Source: Spongospora subterranea f. sp. subterranea (lineage: Eukaryota > Endomyxa: Phytomyxea > Phytomyxea > Plasmodiophorida). Taken from it: a stretch of 64,000 nt of DNA. Of the stretch, positions 36,451-46,989 are shown piece after piece. The stretch spans positions 62,001-126,000 of the forward strand of contig JAUGWO010000091.1 of NCBI GenBank assembly GCA_049724395.1. Direction: 5' to 3'. The notes below the pieces were generated by a model. The model was not told where the DNA came from, did no database searches, and worked only from the letters and a program-made list of their open reading frames with translations. Every line of letters starts with the position of its first letter. Position 1 is the first letter of the stretch. The position numbers and the translations under genes are program-made.

Positions 36451-39177
36451 GTCTGTCTGTTGGTCAATACCGGGGTCAAATAATACAGATCATGAAAATC
36501 TCAGGGCGTTGACCACATTTGCCATTACGATTCTCTACGAATCTCCAAGACACCATCAGTCTTGTGCTCCATCTGCCCTATGGCATGTTTCGGCGACATC
36601 GTACAGTGCTCTCCGATCTGTTTGTCTGCCTTAGATTTGAACAATAATTTGGATATCACAATGTTGACGAAATACGTCGACCGACGATGGAGGACGTAAT
36701 TCTCTCCACATTTACAAGTTTCCAGTTGCTTGGTAAAGCCAGCACTATTTTTAAGAATAACAACGCTATCTCATTCATGAAATGCATCACTATTGCTGAT
36801 GGCGCCATAACCCGACCCCATTTAATCAAATTCTGGGATGAGAAAGTAGATAAAGGTCTCGCTGGTTAAAACAAGAACCCGTGGTTCAACTCATCGCCAA
36901 ATCGAACCAGTGTTGAGGTCAACCCAATGCCATTCGCATGACATGACACGAAAGACCGCTGAGGCAAACCAAACTGGAAAAGATGTAGGAGCCTAAGAAT
37001 TAGAAGATGGGAATCGTTCCAACAGAAGGAATATCAACGAGGAACTGGAAACGGTGATAGGAAAACCACCTAACTGCGATTGAATATTCCTAGGCAGTTT
37101 TGCCTATTGGACTTGAACATTACTCTTTTCGCTTTTCGATCCCGATGGCACTGAATCTACATCTCGAGATCGCAAGTTAGCATGTTTTCTATCAAGCGCG
37201 GAAACACACAAAAAGTCAGGAGCACAACTCTTGAGACAAGATCTGCTGTCAATATGTCCTGCGATGAAACTGAGGAATCAAAGCGATATTCGACAAAGGC
37301 CAAGTCGCTCCATCAAAATTCTTGGCAAACGTTCAGAACAATTCAGTGTCTGGAGAGTGAGCTGATCGGACATCGTTGTTCGATCTGAATACAGTCTCAA
37401 GGAGGCTATTTTGACGTAATCATCAATGAGAATGGATGACAGAATTGTTTGAGGTGTGAAGACCCGACGATCTAACAAACACCAATTACCGTCGCTATTG
37501 TTGCTGCATTTGCCTTATGGGAGACGAATACATTGACAACTGTGATTTGTTGACAGCATTTAAGTGGTTGGTGGACCACCATATTTTGATAAGATCACGA
37601 TAGGCAGTTGGGTTAACAGACTTGAGCGTGAGCAAGAAGTTCTCCGACCATATTGTCACATGTGCTGCATACCTATCAACCGATTTGACAAGTTATAATC
37701 GCAAATATTCCATACTCGATCAGAGATCACCGCATTGGCGGCTGTTATCGTTTCGTAATCATTGATAGTTGCAGGACCATCAATAGAATGTTTTAAATAT
37801 TGACTGAAATCTGAGTACTCTAAATATTCTAGATACTGTTTGATTGATAACTGAATTGTTGGCAATACCGTATATTAATGACGGTGGATCGGGTTTAAAG
37901 CTTGGAATAGAAGCAGATGGATACGCCAATCATAGTGGTTATGACACCCAATATCCCTTCTAAAAAATGGATAATACTCATTGAAAGCAATTGGCATCGA
38001 CGATCAAGGCGGATTAACCTGGGGATAATGGCCTCTCGCCAATAATCCGGCCGGTCAGGGCGGTGAACGATAGCGCCAACGCGTTAACAGACTGGCAAAG
38101 CCATCGATATGTCTGTGCAAATGCGCTGAGACGAGGAATGGAGCAATAAAACCCAGGTGACGCAACCTGAATTCTTCAAAGTATAAACGTAGAGAACAGA
38201 TCCCAACTGATTTATACCATATGGCAATATAAACTATGAACAAGGATTATTTACCCCATTAATCGTTATAACCAATACGGGATAATTCACCTTCCAATTG
38301 AGGAATATCCCAAATAAATCCCATAGACGGTTGTTGACGCCAGTTTGCGTTTTCGCTGGGCTAGTGCCCTTCTGGTTCAGGAACGGGTTTGTGCCTGATC
38401 AAGAGTGGGGTTAGGGCGCGGGTCGACCGGAACTGTTGGGTAAAGCGGTTCTCACAGCCCCAGAGGATTCCTGTCATGATCATGGCCATCAGATCCCCTC
38501 CAGCCATTGGGTTCTAGGGACGTCGCGGCTGTATGGCGCTATATGGGATCCCAATCACCTCTCGGACCGTGATTTAGGTCCTGAACCAAAGCCCCTCAAA
38601 AAAATTGCCAAATGGGAACGGCTTCGCCAATCAACAGTGAGAATATTTTTTTGGTAAATCCTCAGATTCCCATTATCGCTCTAAATAAGAAAATGAGGAC
38701 AAACCGATCCGTGATGAAGAAAAGCAGAATGATACAAGACTGGTTTGGATTGAGGGATCGGGGTTGGCGTTGCCTAAGGCGGTCAGAATACCTGGGCTCA
38801 GAAGCCGTATCCCGACCAATCAAATTGATTACGAGACGGCCTAGGCGTCGACTGATACTCGCGCTGGGAATTTACAGTGATGCCCCACCAACCAATGACC
38901 CAGATCATGGGATACATCAAAACAGACTCAGGTACCCCTGAGCTTCCTTCGCTTGGAGAACGATTACTTTCCTTCGAACCAGAAACTACAGTGATCCGAT
39001 TGAAGAGTCGACAAAAAATTCATCGACTAATCACTGCTTTTCGTTTGAGTTTTGAATATGGATGACAGCTCAAACAATGTTTTTATGCTTCTACGTGAAC
39101 GCTCTGGTGGGAAAATAAAACATGTTTTCGAGAGCAACCCTTAACAGAAACAATGTTGTTCAATCGGGCTTGTTTCC
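36451..39177. other. Gene-poor stretch with scattered open pieces
   Basis: Between the minisatellite and 38430 I see nothing that can be named; open frames are short and compositionally ordinary. From 38436 to 39065 plus-strand pieces may be exons: PEPKPLKKIAKWERLRQS before a donor at about 38637, then DEEKQNDTRLVWIEGSG or, in another frame, MKKSRMIQDWFGLRDRG, then ELPSLGERLLSFEPETT. The KWERLRQ and RLVWxExSG words faintly recall the ribosome-biogenesis factor RRS1, but the phases do not join and I do not assign it. Confidence 0.3.
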
Positions 39178-39760
39178 TTTATGAAAAAAAAGATCGACCT
39201 TTCCCTGAGTTGCCGTTGTTTTGAAGGACAATTGCGATAAGGAGTTGCAATAGTGACTGAGAGACTGCAGTATTCGGCACCAGTGATGGATGTGAAATCT
39301 GATCCCGGGCGTTGGCGCAAATCTCAATACGTAGTGTTCGCTCGTTTGTTTGTGATCGACTTCAGTGAGTCGAGCATTTTTATCTGCTAGCATGATGATA
39401 ATATCTCTACAGCTTTGAGAAAGTCGATCAACTTCTTTTGCGGATTTATGTTTGAGGGATACGCAGAGCTCTGCATGTTTGATATCAGCTTCCCAGAAAG
39501 ATTCCCATAATTGTTTCGGGTCGAAATTGGCGGATTCTACTCAAAAGCAAATAACTTTTCAATTTCGACCAACATTTCATGGGTTACGTTATTTTCGGTT
39601 ATGTTTTCCTGTTGCTCCTTTGCGAAGAAATGGGGATGAACGATCGGACTCATCGTGGTTTTCACGTCCTTGGTTGGGAGCGTTGACTTTGTTTTTGGCG
39701 TGTTCTGCACAAGAAAGTGGTACCGAGCCCTAAATTATTATATAGAGATTTAGGAATAAG
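39178..39760 (-). CDS. Hypothetical protein, at least three exons
   Basis: A minus-strand exon at about 39370-39540 reads NFDPKQLWESFWEADIKHAE and runs to IIIMLADKNARLTE, then a 62-nt intron (GTCGATCAC to GATCAG). The last exon reads ISHPSLVPNTAVSQSLLQLL and ends GKGRSFFS with a stop at about 39178. An upstream exon reads TKDVKTTMSPIVHPHFFAKE, but its join is not settled. The body is helical and charged. No family is recognised and the start is not located. Confidence 0.4.
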
Positions 39761-39811
39761 GAAATTTTCCAATAATATTTATTGGTGGTTCTTGTACCTG
39801 CCCAGCGGGGA

Positions 39812-40024
39812 TTAGTGGTTTGGCGTTGATCTTTTCCGTGCTGACTTTGAAGCACGTGGCTCATGGGCCATGTTTTTTTTGGTTTTAGCGAGCTTCTCTT
39901 TGAGAGCCTCCGCTTGCAATATGGCTTTGACTGTGGCTTGTTGTTTAATCCACTTAGCCATGCATTCGGACGTCAATGTACTGATTGCCAATGATACCGT
40001 CTCGTTGTCGAATGCCTTTAACAA
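39812..40024 (-). CDS. Possible small basic helical protein (partial model)
   Basis: An open frame of about 70 codons reads AFDNETVSLAISTLTSECMA, then a lysine/alanine-rich helix (AILQAEALKEKLAKTKKN), and ends KRSTPNH. Immediately upstream, in another frame, MPRSPLIKSLLLKQSEEKHF starts at an ATG near 40084. The two would join into one sensible protein with a one-base shift, but no intron of normal size does this. Function is unknown. Confidence 0.28.
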   Translation of the reverse strand: MLKAFDNETVSLAISTLTSECMAKWIKQQATVKAILQAEALKEKLAKTKKNMAHEPRASKSARKRSTPNH

Positions 40025-40410
40025 AATGTTTCTCTTCGCTCTGTTTAAGAAGCAAAGATTTGATAAGTGGAGAACGAGGCATATGCCTCGGAGGGGCTAG
40101 ACGTTGAGATGAACAACCTCGGGGACGGGGACGAGCCAACCCACCTCCTTGGAACGAGTCCTGGTTCAGATGCTACATGTTGTACTCGCTTCCCGCGAGA
40201 ACTTCAAAGCTGCTGTCCAAGACAGCAGCCGCAAAGCTGCTGAAAAGCATGAACAGGCTCATCAAACCAGAGGCCGTCGAAGCCCTGAGTGCTCAAATAG
40301 TTTCATAAATGGGTGGTTGGTGTTGTGGTCATCTCAACGTCTGACTCTCCAAGGCATAGGTATGTCTCGTTGTCCATTTCGGAGAACCCTTTCGAAAGAG
40401 TACAGACCTG

Positions 40411-40530
40411 CTGCACTGTACTGTATCAGGTAGTGTACCTACAGACCACAGGGTACAGTGGTCGCTGACATAGGTGGCGCTGTGACAGTAGCACTGGGGT
40501 GCGCGGCCTAATAGTACAGGTACAGGACGA
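40411..40530 (+). promoter_or_regulatory. Cluster of GTAC/CACTGTAC/ACAGTG words upstream of the 4-TM gene
   Basis: Within 120 bp the sequence carries GCACTGTACTGTATC (40412-40426), TAGTGTACCTACAGACC, GGGTACAGTGG (40451-40461), TGTGACAGTAGCACTGG, and AGTACAGGTACAGG (40513-40526). The cluster ends about 80 bp before the start at 40606. This is the densest case of the shared promoter word in the window. Confidence 0.45.
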
Positions 40531-40605
40531 CTGTATTTGGTCAATTGGTCTATTGGCGCCGCTGAATCTCTGATCCATTGAAACTAAGGCAAATTCCTGG
40601 CAAAG

Positions 40606-41013
40606 ATGTTGTACTCGTTGTTGACGATGGTCGCACTGATCCTGAATGTGTCGTTCGAAGGATATTTGGCGTACTGTGGCATGTTTAAACAGAACAATCA
40701 AGTTGTGGAGTTGATATCGACGTTGACAAGTCACTCTAAAACTAGTTTGTTTCTATGGGCGTTGCCCGTCGCTGGATTGTCAATATCAGGGGCTGCTGCC
40801 ATCTTCAATGGATGCAAGAACGCGCCTCAGTCAACTGCAGCTACCTCGCTGTACGGATTCCTCTGCTATCACGTCGGCTTGACGGCATGGGCGGTTCAAC
40901 ACCGATTCGAGTACCCGGAAATCTTCCCTAATGTCGCCATTTTCCACGGCGTGTTCGCCTTGCTAACTCTCGCCGCTGTCGCTCTCCCTGGCAAAAAACG
41001 CAAAGTCAAATAA
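40606..41013 (+). CDS. Small four-transmembrane protein with C-terminal dibasic tail
   Basis: The 135-residue frame has no intron. Four hydrophobic segments are visible: about residues 4-25 (LLTMVALILNVSFEGYLAYC), 47-65 (TSLFLWALPVAGLSISGAA), 82-100 (SLYGFLCYHVGLTAWAV) and 108-128 (FPNVAIFHGVFALLTLAAVA). It ends GKKRKVK, a basic tail that could act in ER retrieval or topology. The ATG at 40606 follows a clear promoter-like cluster, and the stop is followed by a short AT-rich region. I do not recognise the family. Lack of introns in an intron-rich neighbourhood is shared with alpha-tubulin. Confidence 0.7.
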   Translation: MLYSLLTMVALILNVSFEGYLAYCGMFKQNNQVVELISTLTSHSKTSLFLWALPVAGLSISGAAAIFNGCKNAPQSTAATSLYGFLCYHVGLTAWAVQHRFEYPEIFPNVAIFHGVFALLTLAAVALPGKKRKVK

Positions 41014-41493
41014 TTTCGCTGTAGACATAAATATTGCATTATTCTTTTCATGCGCTCTGGACGATCTCGTCGACGATTATTAGGGAGCCAACGTTCCTCA
41101 AAATTCCATTTCACTTCCCTGATTCCATTACTTTTGTTTTGGACCGATTGATTGTCAATTTAACTGATAACATCTCGTAGCCCTTGATTGTTCTTCTTTT
41201 TGCGAGTTCCACAATATTGTTTGTGAAGATGGCGATTGAAGTTTTGCGTCTTCGGTGGATTCCAATGAAAAATCGACCTGTCGGTGCCAAAAACATAAAC
41301 GCAAAGAAACTATCCAAATTCCCAGGTTTGCATTTTTTTGTCAAGATAGCCGAATGATTTGCGTTTACTTGGCTTGTTTCCCCTTTTCGCGTCGAGGAGT
41401 AGGTTTCTGGTGAAACAATCCAGTTTGCTGGGTTTCGAACTCTGTAAGCTACGTTTGGAGCTTGTCAGCGTTCTGACAGCAGCCTATGGAGCG

Positions 41494-42180
41494 AGGGGAA
41501 AATGGCCCAAAACCTCAAAATGGTACAAAAACTGTCTAACTCAGTCAGCATGTCAGATGATGTCAAAACGTTCAAAACAATCGTGTCGTTTCCATACTGT
41601 GCTGAACTGTCAGATCCAAAGTGGGATTTGATCATGTATTTAAATCATCAATATTGTTGGGTACGTGCAGACCGGCCATCAATGGGTGGATACTCTTGGG
41701 CCACTTTCAGGGCCCTTAGATGGATCCTGTGCGATAATAGGACGATTTTAGGGTTTGTCACATGATGCTCATTCAGTTTGCATCACTTGGTGAACTTTGG
41801 ACGACGATGATCTTGCAATTGTAGTTTCGGCCTTGAATCCTCAATCGGAGCGTTTCGATAAAGAATAGCGCTCAACCACAATGTTCTCAGGACCCTAAAT
41901 TCTGTCTGTATAGGCTGGATCCAGCTAGTACATCCATCATGGTTTGCAAACAATCGAATCGATGCCAACCCTTCCAATCTCCAAGTCCTCGACGTCATTA
42001 TCTGAACGAATTCTCTCAAACGTGATATATTTCATCTGGAGCGTTGGAAATATCCAGTCTGTCTACATGATTGACGGGTATAACGCAAATGAGATTATCT
42101 GCATGTACATATCAAATACCACAACAACGCCCAACAATGAGCAATTGAGACCTGTGGAATCTACATCGAAATGAGTATTT
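41494..42180 (+). repeat. Left arm of a 1.4-kb imperfect inverted repeat
   Basis: This arm matches the reverse complement of 42263-42916 over most of its length. Matching landmarks in order are GAAAATGGCCC, TTTGATCAT followed by ATTGTTGGGTACG, GGATCCTGTGC, GATCTTGCAATTGTAG, CTCAGGAC, GGCTGGATCC, ATGAGATTATCTGCA, and TGTGGAATCTA followed by ATGAGTATT. About 150 bp after GGCTGGATCC is unique to this arm. By eye, identity in aligned blocks is roughly 75-80 percent. No transposase frame is visible. Confidence 0.85.
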
Positions 42181-42262
42181 GATGACTGAACTGAAACCGG
42201 CAGAGAATCTGATTTGGCAAGTCGGCGTCACCTCGAGGACCTATATACGCTCAACTGCCAAT

Positions 42263-42916
42263 CAGAATACTCATTTAGATTCCACAGTTCTCCATGGCCC
42301 ATTGTTCGGGTGTTGTTAGTTTATTTGACATGTTGTGCAGATGATCTCATTGCCAGTCGTGAGGATCCAGCCTACACAGACAGATTACACTGTCCTGAGA
42401 ACTTTGTCGTTGAGCGCTATTCTTTATCGAAACGCACCGATTGAGGATATCTCTCGATCAAGGCCGAAACCACAATTGCAAGATCACCGTAACCTGACTT
42501 TCAGCAAGATGTGTCGATTGCGACCTAGACAGAATTGCAGGCCCGTTTTGCTGCAAATTGACGAAACGTCGCTGAATTTGGGGCATCACGAGAGGAACAT
42601 TAAATCGAAGGCGGGGATTCCTATTGAGCGGTCTGGGGTTTAACGATTGGTATTGTGATGGAGCAACTATTGCATGATAGCTATTAATGCACAGGATCCA
42701 TTCAAGGCCATGGACCTGGCCCCAAATTATATGGCCATTCATGACCCGTATCCAACAACATTGAACAAATGATCAAATTCTACTATGACACTTCAGCACA
42801 TTAAAATCAACAACAAGATTGTTAGGCTTTAACATTTTGACATTGATCGTTTTGCACCATTTTGAGCTTTCAAAACACATTTGCGCCATATCAGATTTAC
42901 GGGCCATTTTCAACTC
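42263..42916 (-). repeat. Right arm of a 1.4-kb imperfect inverted repeat
   Basis: Reads as the reverse complement of the left arm, with an extra block of about 150 bp (around 42510-42660) that the left arm lacks. The arms are separated by a loop of about 82 bp (42181-42262). Short frames in both arms share the peptide SAILYRNAPIED, which shows homology, but both arms are broken by stops. It may be a pair of decayed mobile-element copies in opposite orientation, or a foldback element. Confidence 0.85.
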
Positions 42917-43322
42917 TCCAGGATGTGCCTCCACTTTCAAAAACAATCATAAACCTCAAGCCGTCGATTAAGAGCGAAGCTGAATGATTTTATCTTTGGC
43001 TGTGCTAACGCCAAAGCTGGTCGACACAATTTTGTCACACCGTCGCTAAGCTGATCGAGACATTACGGACCGTGACATTCAACGACGTAGCAAAGCCAAA
43101 TGATGACGAATTCTCCGAAAAACCCTCTGAGGGGATTACGCTTTTTTCGTCATGGATACGTCTTCAAATTCAGTCATCTACGCCAATGCTGACCAACCTA
43201 TACTGTATCGGATTTGCTGAGCATCTTTTGTTCTTGACGCCTGGTGTGGTGGCGCCATATTGCCCAATGACTGACTGTTGATTGCCATCAAACCCCGTTT
43301 TCCTGGGCGATAAATGGATAAG

Positions 43323-44700
43323 ATGTCAGCCGGAGAGGTATGGCAAGATCGGCAGATACGCTTCGATAGCAGCTATTCGTAAAGAATTCAAGTCGACGTA
43401 GAACCAGCTAAACAGAATGTTTCGTAGGCAAATCGCGTGCAGATCCGGAGAAATACAAGTTGACGCGATCAATTCCGTTGAAGACACGAAAGGGAACAAT
43501 GGCGAAAAAGGCGCATTGGTTGTCACCAATCTCAGGCTGATTTGGGTGGCGCAAAAGAGCCAGCGAGTTAATCTGAGCATTGGCTACCATTGTATTGTCA
43601 GCATAAATATTCGTTTGGCACATTCGCGACTCCGAGGTCTCATTCGCAAATATCCGACCAGTTTCCTGAGATTCATCTTCGACTGTTTTCGATAGGGAAT
43701 ACTGAAGCGCTTTATGTAATGACAAAATTCAACGGAACAAGGTTCGAGTTTATTTTCACCAGTTTGGTTCGACGAAGTCCTCGACTATTCTCGACAGTTC
43801 AAGCGGTCTTCAGGTAGAGCAATCTCTACGTGGAAACTGTTTGGTGTATTTGAATGGGCCCAGATCGTACGAGACCACCAAATTATACCGCGATCTCAAA
43901 CTTCGAGGCGCTATCATCAGCGACAAACAGCTGATTCTGCTCCCAGAGGAACACGTGTATAATCAGGTTGGTTGTTAGGCGTCGCGACCAACAAATTCCA
44001 ACACGATGGTCAGATTCATGGGGTGTGGAATTTATCGTCCGATCAAGGCAATCTGGGAATATTCGTGATTACCAATGTTCGATTGGTTTGGTTTGCCAAC
44101 ATGGCAGAGAACTTCAATGTCAGTATACCCTATATTCAGATTGTAAGATGATCAGGCAATGGCGCCTTCGGTGTGAATAGTTCAACTGCTTGAATATCAG
44201 GTGGACGTGAAAGTTCGTGACTCCAAATTTGGGAAAGCCTTGGTTCTAAATACGACCGAATCAAGCGGAGGGTATGTGCTCGGATTCCGGATCGACCCCG
44301 CCGAAAAGCTTCAGGAAGCATTCCAAGAGATCAGCAGTCTCCATAAAGTGTATTCCGAGAATCCAGTTATTGGAGTGCGACATCACATGGAAGAGAAGGT
44401 ACATTTCATCATATCGCCAAAATAAGACTGAACCTTGAGAGTTAGGCGCTTCCTCTGGAACAATTGATGATATTGAGGGAGGAAGACGATGTTGAAATCG
44501 TCCCGATCGAGGATGGTGCCGATGCGTTTGGAGCCTACTACGCAGATGCTGGAAAAACCAAAGACCGAGAGCCAGGTGGCGATTGTTCTCACATCAAAAC
44601 TCCTTACTGATGATATACAGTGTTTGATTCAGATTTAGGATTGGCAATAGAAAAGCCTCGAAATGATGTCACAACCGCAGCATTATGGCGAGTCATATAA
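43323..44700 (+). CDS. BBS5: BBSome subunit BBS5
   Basis: BBS5 is a PH-like subunit of the BBSome, which carries membrane proteins into and out of cilia. The sequence follows the family closely: [105 protein letters not shown], and near the end [20 protein letters not shown]. Both PH-like (DM16) domains are present. The ATG at 43323 joins exon 2 through a 37-nt intron. The stop at 44698-44700 is 93 bp from the convergent alpha-tubulin stop. Presence of this gene implies a cilium or flagellum. Confidence 0.96.
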
Positions 44701-44793
44701 ATAAATAAAATAAACCAATAGATGGATTCACGTGAACACTTTATGGATAGCAACGGTTTATTGGGACAATCGAATTAGACAATGAATTATTAT

Positions 44794-46152
44794 TCAATAT
44801 TCATCACCCTCATCTCCTTCAGCGTCGTCATCGGCACTTTCTTGAGCAACTTCTTCGTAATCCTTCTCCATGGCAGCCAAATCTTCACGAGCTTCCGAAA
44901 ATTCACCTTCTTCCATACCCTCACCGACGTACCAGTGAACAAAGGCACGCTTGGCGTACATCAAATCGAACTTGTGGTCCATACGACCCATAACTTCGGC
45001 AATGGCAGTTGTGTTGGAAATCATGAGGACGGAGCGCTGAACCTTGGCCAAATCACCACCTGGAACAACGGTAGGTGGCTGGTAGTTGATACCAACTTTG
45101 AAACCGGTTGGGCACCAGTCAACAAAACGAATAGTACGCTTGGTCTTGACGGTTCCGATAGCGGCGTTGACATCCTTGGGAACGACATCACCTCGGTACA
45201 TCATACAACAAGCCATGTACTTTCCGTGACGCGGGTCACACTTGACCATCTGGTTTGCTGGCTCGAAAACGGAGTTCGTGATTTCAGCAACCGACAATTG
45301 CTCGTGGTAGGCGATTTCGGCACTGATGACGGGGGCAAGTGCACAGAGAGGGAAGTGAATACGTGGGTACGGAACCAAGTTGGTCTGGAATTCGGTCAAA
45401 TCAACGTTAAGAGCACCATCGAAACGGAGGGAAGCAGTGACAGATGAAATGCACTGCGCAATCAGACGGTTCAAGTTGGTGTAAGTTGGACGCTCGATTC
45501 CGAGGTTGCGACGGCAAATATCGTACAGAGCTTCATTGTCCACCATGAAGGCAACATCAGAGTGCTCCATCATGGCGTGAGCACATAAAACGGAGTTGTA
45601 TGGCTCAACGACAGCGGTGGATACTTGAGGCGATGGGTAGACAGCAAACTCGATCTTGGACTTCTTGCCGTAGTCAACAGACAGCCGCTCAAGAAGGAGA
45701 GAACCGAAACCAGAACCCGTGCCACCTCCGAAAGCGTGGAAAATCATGAAACCTTGAAGACCTGTGCAGTTATCTGCGAGTTTGCGAAGACGGTCGAGGA
45801 CTAGGTCAATAACTTCCTTGCCGATGGTGTAATGACCACGAGCGTAGTTGTTGGCAGCATCTTCCTTTCCGGAAATCAATTGTTCGGGGTGGAACAACTG
45901 ACGGTATGTACCAGTTCGGACTTCATCGACGACAGTTGGTTCCAAATCAACCATGACGGTACGGGGGACATGCTTGCCAGCGCCAGTTTCAGAAAAAAAT
46001 GTGTTGAAAGCATCATCTCCACCACCGATGGTCTTGTCAGAAGGCATCTGTCCATCCGGCTGGATACCGTGTTCTAAGCAGAACAATTCCCAGCAGGCGT
46101 TTCCCGTTTGGACACCGGCCTGGCCGATATGGATCGTAATACATTCACGCAT
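44794..46152 (-). CDS. Alpha-tubulin
   Basis: This intronless gene encodes 452 residues, the standard length. It has MREC at the N-terminus, the GTP-binding GGGTGSG loop, acetylatable Lys40 in [12 protein letters not shown], the catalytic [20 protein letters not shown] region, and an acidic tail ending EGDEGDEY with a terminal tyrosine for detyrosination. A few residues differ from the usual animal sequence (Thr16, Phe24). Retention of Lys40 fits an organism with axonemes. Upstream at 46271-46283 lies GTGTACGGTACAG, followed further upstream (46441-46485) by CACTGCAGTGACAGTACC-type words. Confidence 0.97.
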   Translation of the reverse strand: MRECITIHIGQAGVQTGNACWELFCLEHGIQPDGQMPSDKTIGGGDDAFNTFFSETGAGKHVPRTVMVDLEPTVVDEVRTGTYRQLFHPEQLISGKEDAANNYARGHYTIGKEVIDLVLDRLRKLADNCTGLQGFMIFHAFGGGTGSGFGSLLLERLSVDYGKKSKIEFAVYPSPQVSTAVVEPYNSVLCAHAMMEHSDVAFMVDNEALYDICRRNLGIERPTYTNLNRLIAQCISSVTASLRFDGALNVDLTEFQTNLVPYPRIHFPLCALAPVISAEIAYHEQLSVAEITNSVFEPANQMVKCDPRHGKYMACCMMYRGDVVPKDVNAAIGTVKTKRTIRFVDWCPTGFKVGINYQPPTVVPGGDLAKVQRSVLMISNTTAIAEVMGRMDHKFDLMYAKRAFVHWYVGEGMEEGEFSEAREDLAAMEKDYEEVAQESADDDAEGDEGDEY

Positions 46153-46269
46153 GGTGGCAGATGAGAACGGAGACGACGCAAAGAGTCAGAACCGATCTTA
46201 AACTTAATTAGATCCCAAGCAAGACGAGCGATACGAACGCGACGCAGATGAGATAGGTATGATCGATTA

Positions 46270-46290
46270 TTGTGTACGGTACAGTCTATG
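46270..46290 (-). promoter_or_regulatory. GTACGGTACAG element upstream of alpha-tubulin
   Basis: TGTGTACGGTACAGTC lies about 120 bp upstream of the tubulin start. A second cluster at 46441-46485 contains ACTGCAGTGACAGTACC and CACAGTGAACAGC. Both share the GTAC/ACAGT vocabulary found upstream of ISCU and the 4-TM gene. Confidence 0.4.
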
Positions 46291-46576
46291 ACTGGAGATA
46301 CGCTGTGACTGCGGCCACCCACACAGTCCCAATCCCAAGACCCTAACCTCGGATTACCGTAATCGACCTACAATTTAAGGGATCGTTGCGGACTCCCTTA
46401 ATTTCCCCCCTCGTTTTTGGCGGGCGATTTTGGTGCGTGACTACACTGCAGTGACAGTACCACACTACACAGTGAACAGCGACTGTGGGACGACACACCT
46501 CGATCATGAGCCGACGATAACACGGATCAGCACGACGTGTCGCGTCTTCAACGTCAGTTCCTGTGTGCCAAAAGTT

Positions 46577-46700
46577 CATGGACCTTAACAGCTGGTCTGG
46601 CTTTTAACAAACCTTGATGGAGGTGATACTGAATTATGATGATAAAGCAAAAATGTTTCATATAGCGCGACGGGCCTCGGCCTTGAGCCGGGGTCCACAC
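46577..46700. repeat. Direct repeat, copy 1 (about 125 bp)
   Basis: Landmarks are CCTTGATGGAGGTGATACTG, then ATGATGAT, GCGCGACGGGC, CCTTGAGCCGGGGTCCACAC. Copy 2 at 46859-46989 repeats them in the same order and strand with substitutions. No coding role is seen. Confidence 0.75.
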
Positions 46701-46858
46701 TTCTTCCTCTCTAATGAAGATGGCACGCCACGATGGAAAGAATGAAAAGATAGAATTATGAAGAGATGGAGATGAAAGGATTTTGAATGTAGATATAGCA
46801 GAAAGAATCGAGAAAAATAAAGGAGAGGGAGAAGAACTGATCGGACGGAAGAAGCTTC

Positions 46859-46989
46859 TGTGGACCTCAGCAGGTGATCTTCAGGCTTTGAACGAAATTT
46901 AATGGAGGTGACACTGAATATGATGATCATCCACGAATGTTGATTACATCGCGACGGACGGCTCTCAAAGCCTTGAGCAGGGCCCACAG
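46859..46989. repeat. Direct repeat, copy 2 (about 130 bp)
   Basis: Landmarks are TTTAATGGAGGTGACACTGA, then ATGATGATC, TCGCGACGGAC, CCTTGAGCAGGGCCCACAGC, matching copy 1 about 280 bp to the left. The intervening DNA is purine-rich. Confidence 0.75.

Larger units (their letters stand above)
41014..43322. other. Intergenic region containing a large inverted repeat
   Basis: No intact gene is seen between the 4-TM gene and BBS5. The middle is filled by the two repeat arms listed separately. A block at about 41399-41450 (AGGTTTCTGGTGAAACAATC) is repeated near 47125-47180. Upstream of BBS5 at 43200-43210, ATACTGTATCGG resembles the promoter words seen elsewhere. Confidence 0.5.

Noticed and set aside
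37981-38060. Possible rRNA fragment (GGATTAACCTGGGGATAATGG)
   Set aside because: It does not match conserved rRNA blocks beyond a few bases and has no supporting structure.
38436-38941. Ribosome-biogenesis factor RRS1
   Set aside because: KWERLRQ and RLVWIEGSG resemble the family, but the two pieces do not join in phase and the rest does not match.
44782-45447. 221-codon plus-strand open frame
   Set aside because: It is the antisense shadow of the alpha-tubulin gene, whose minus-strand frame is complete and unmistakable.
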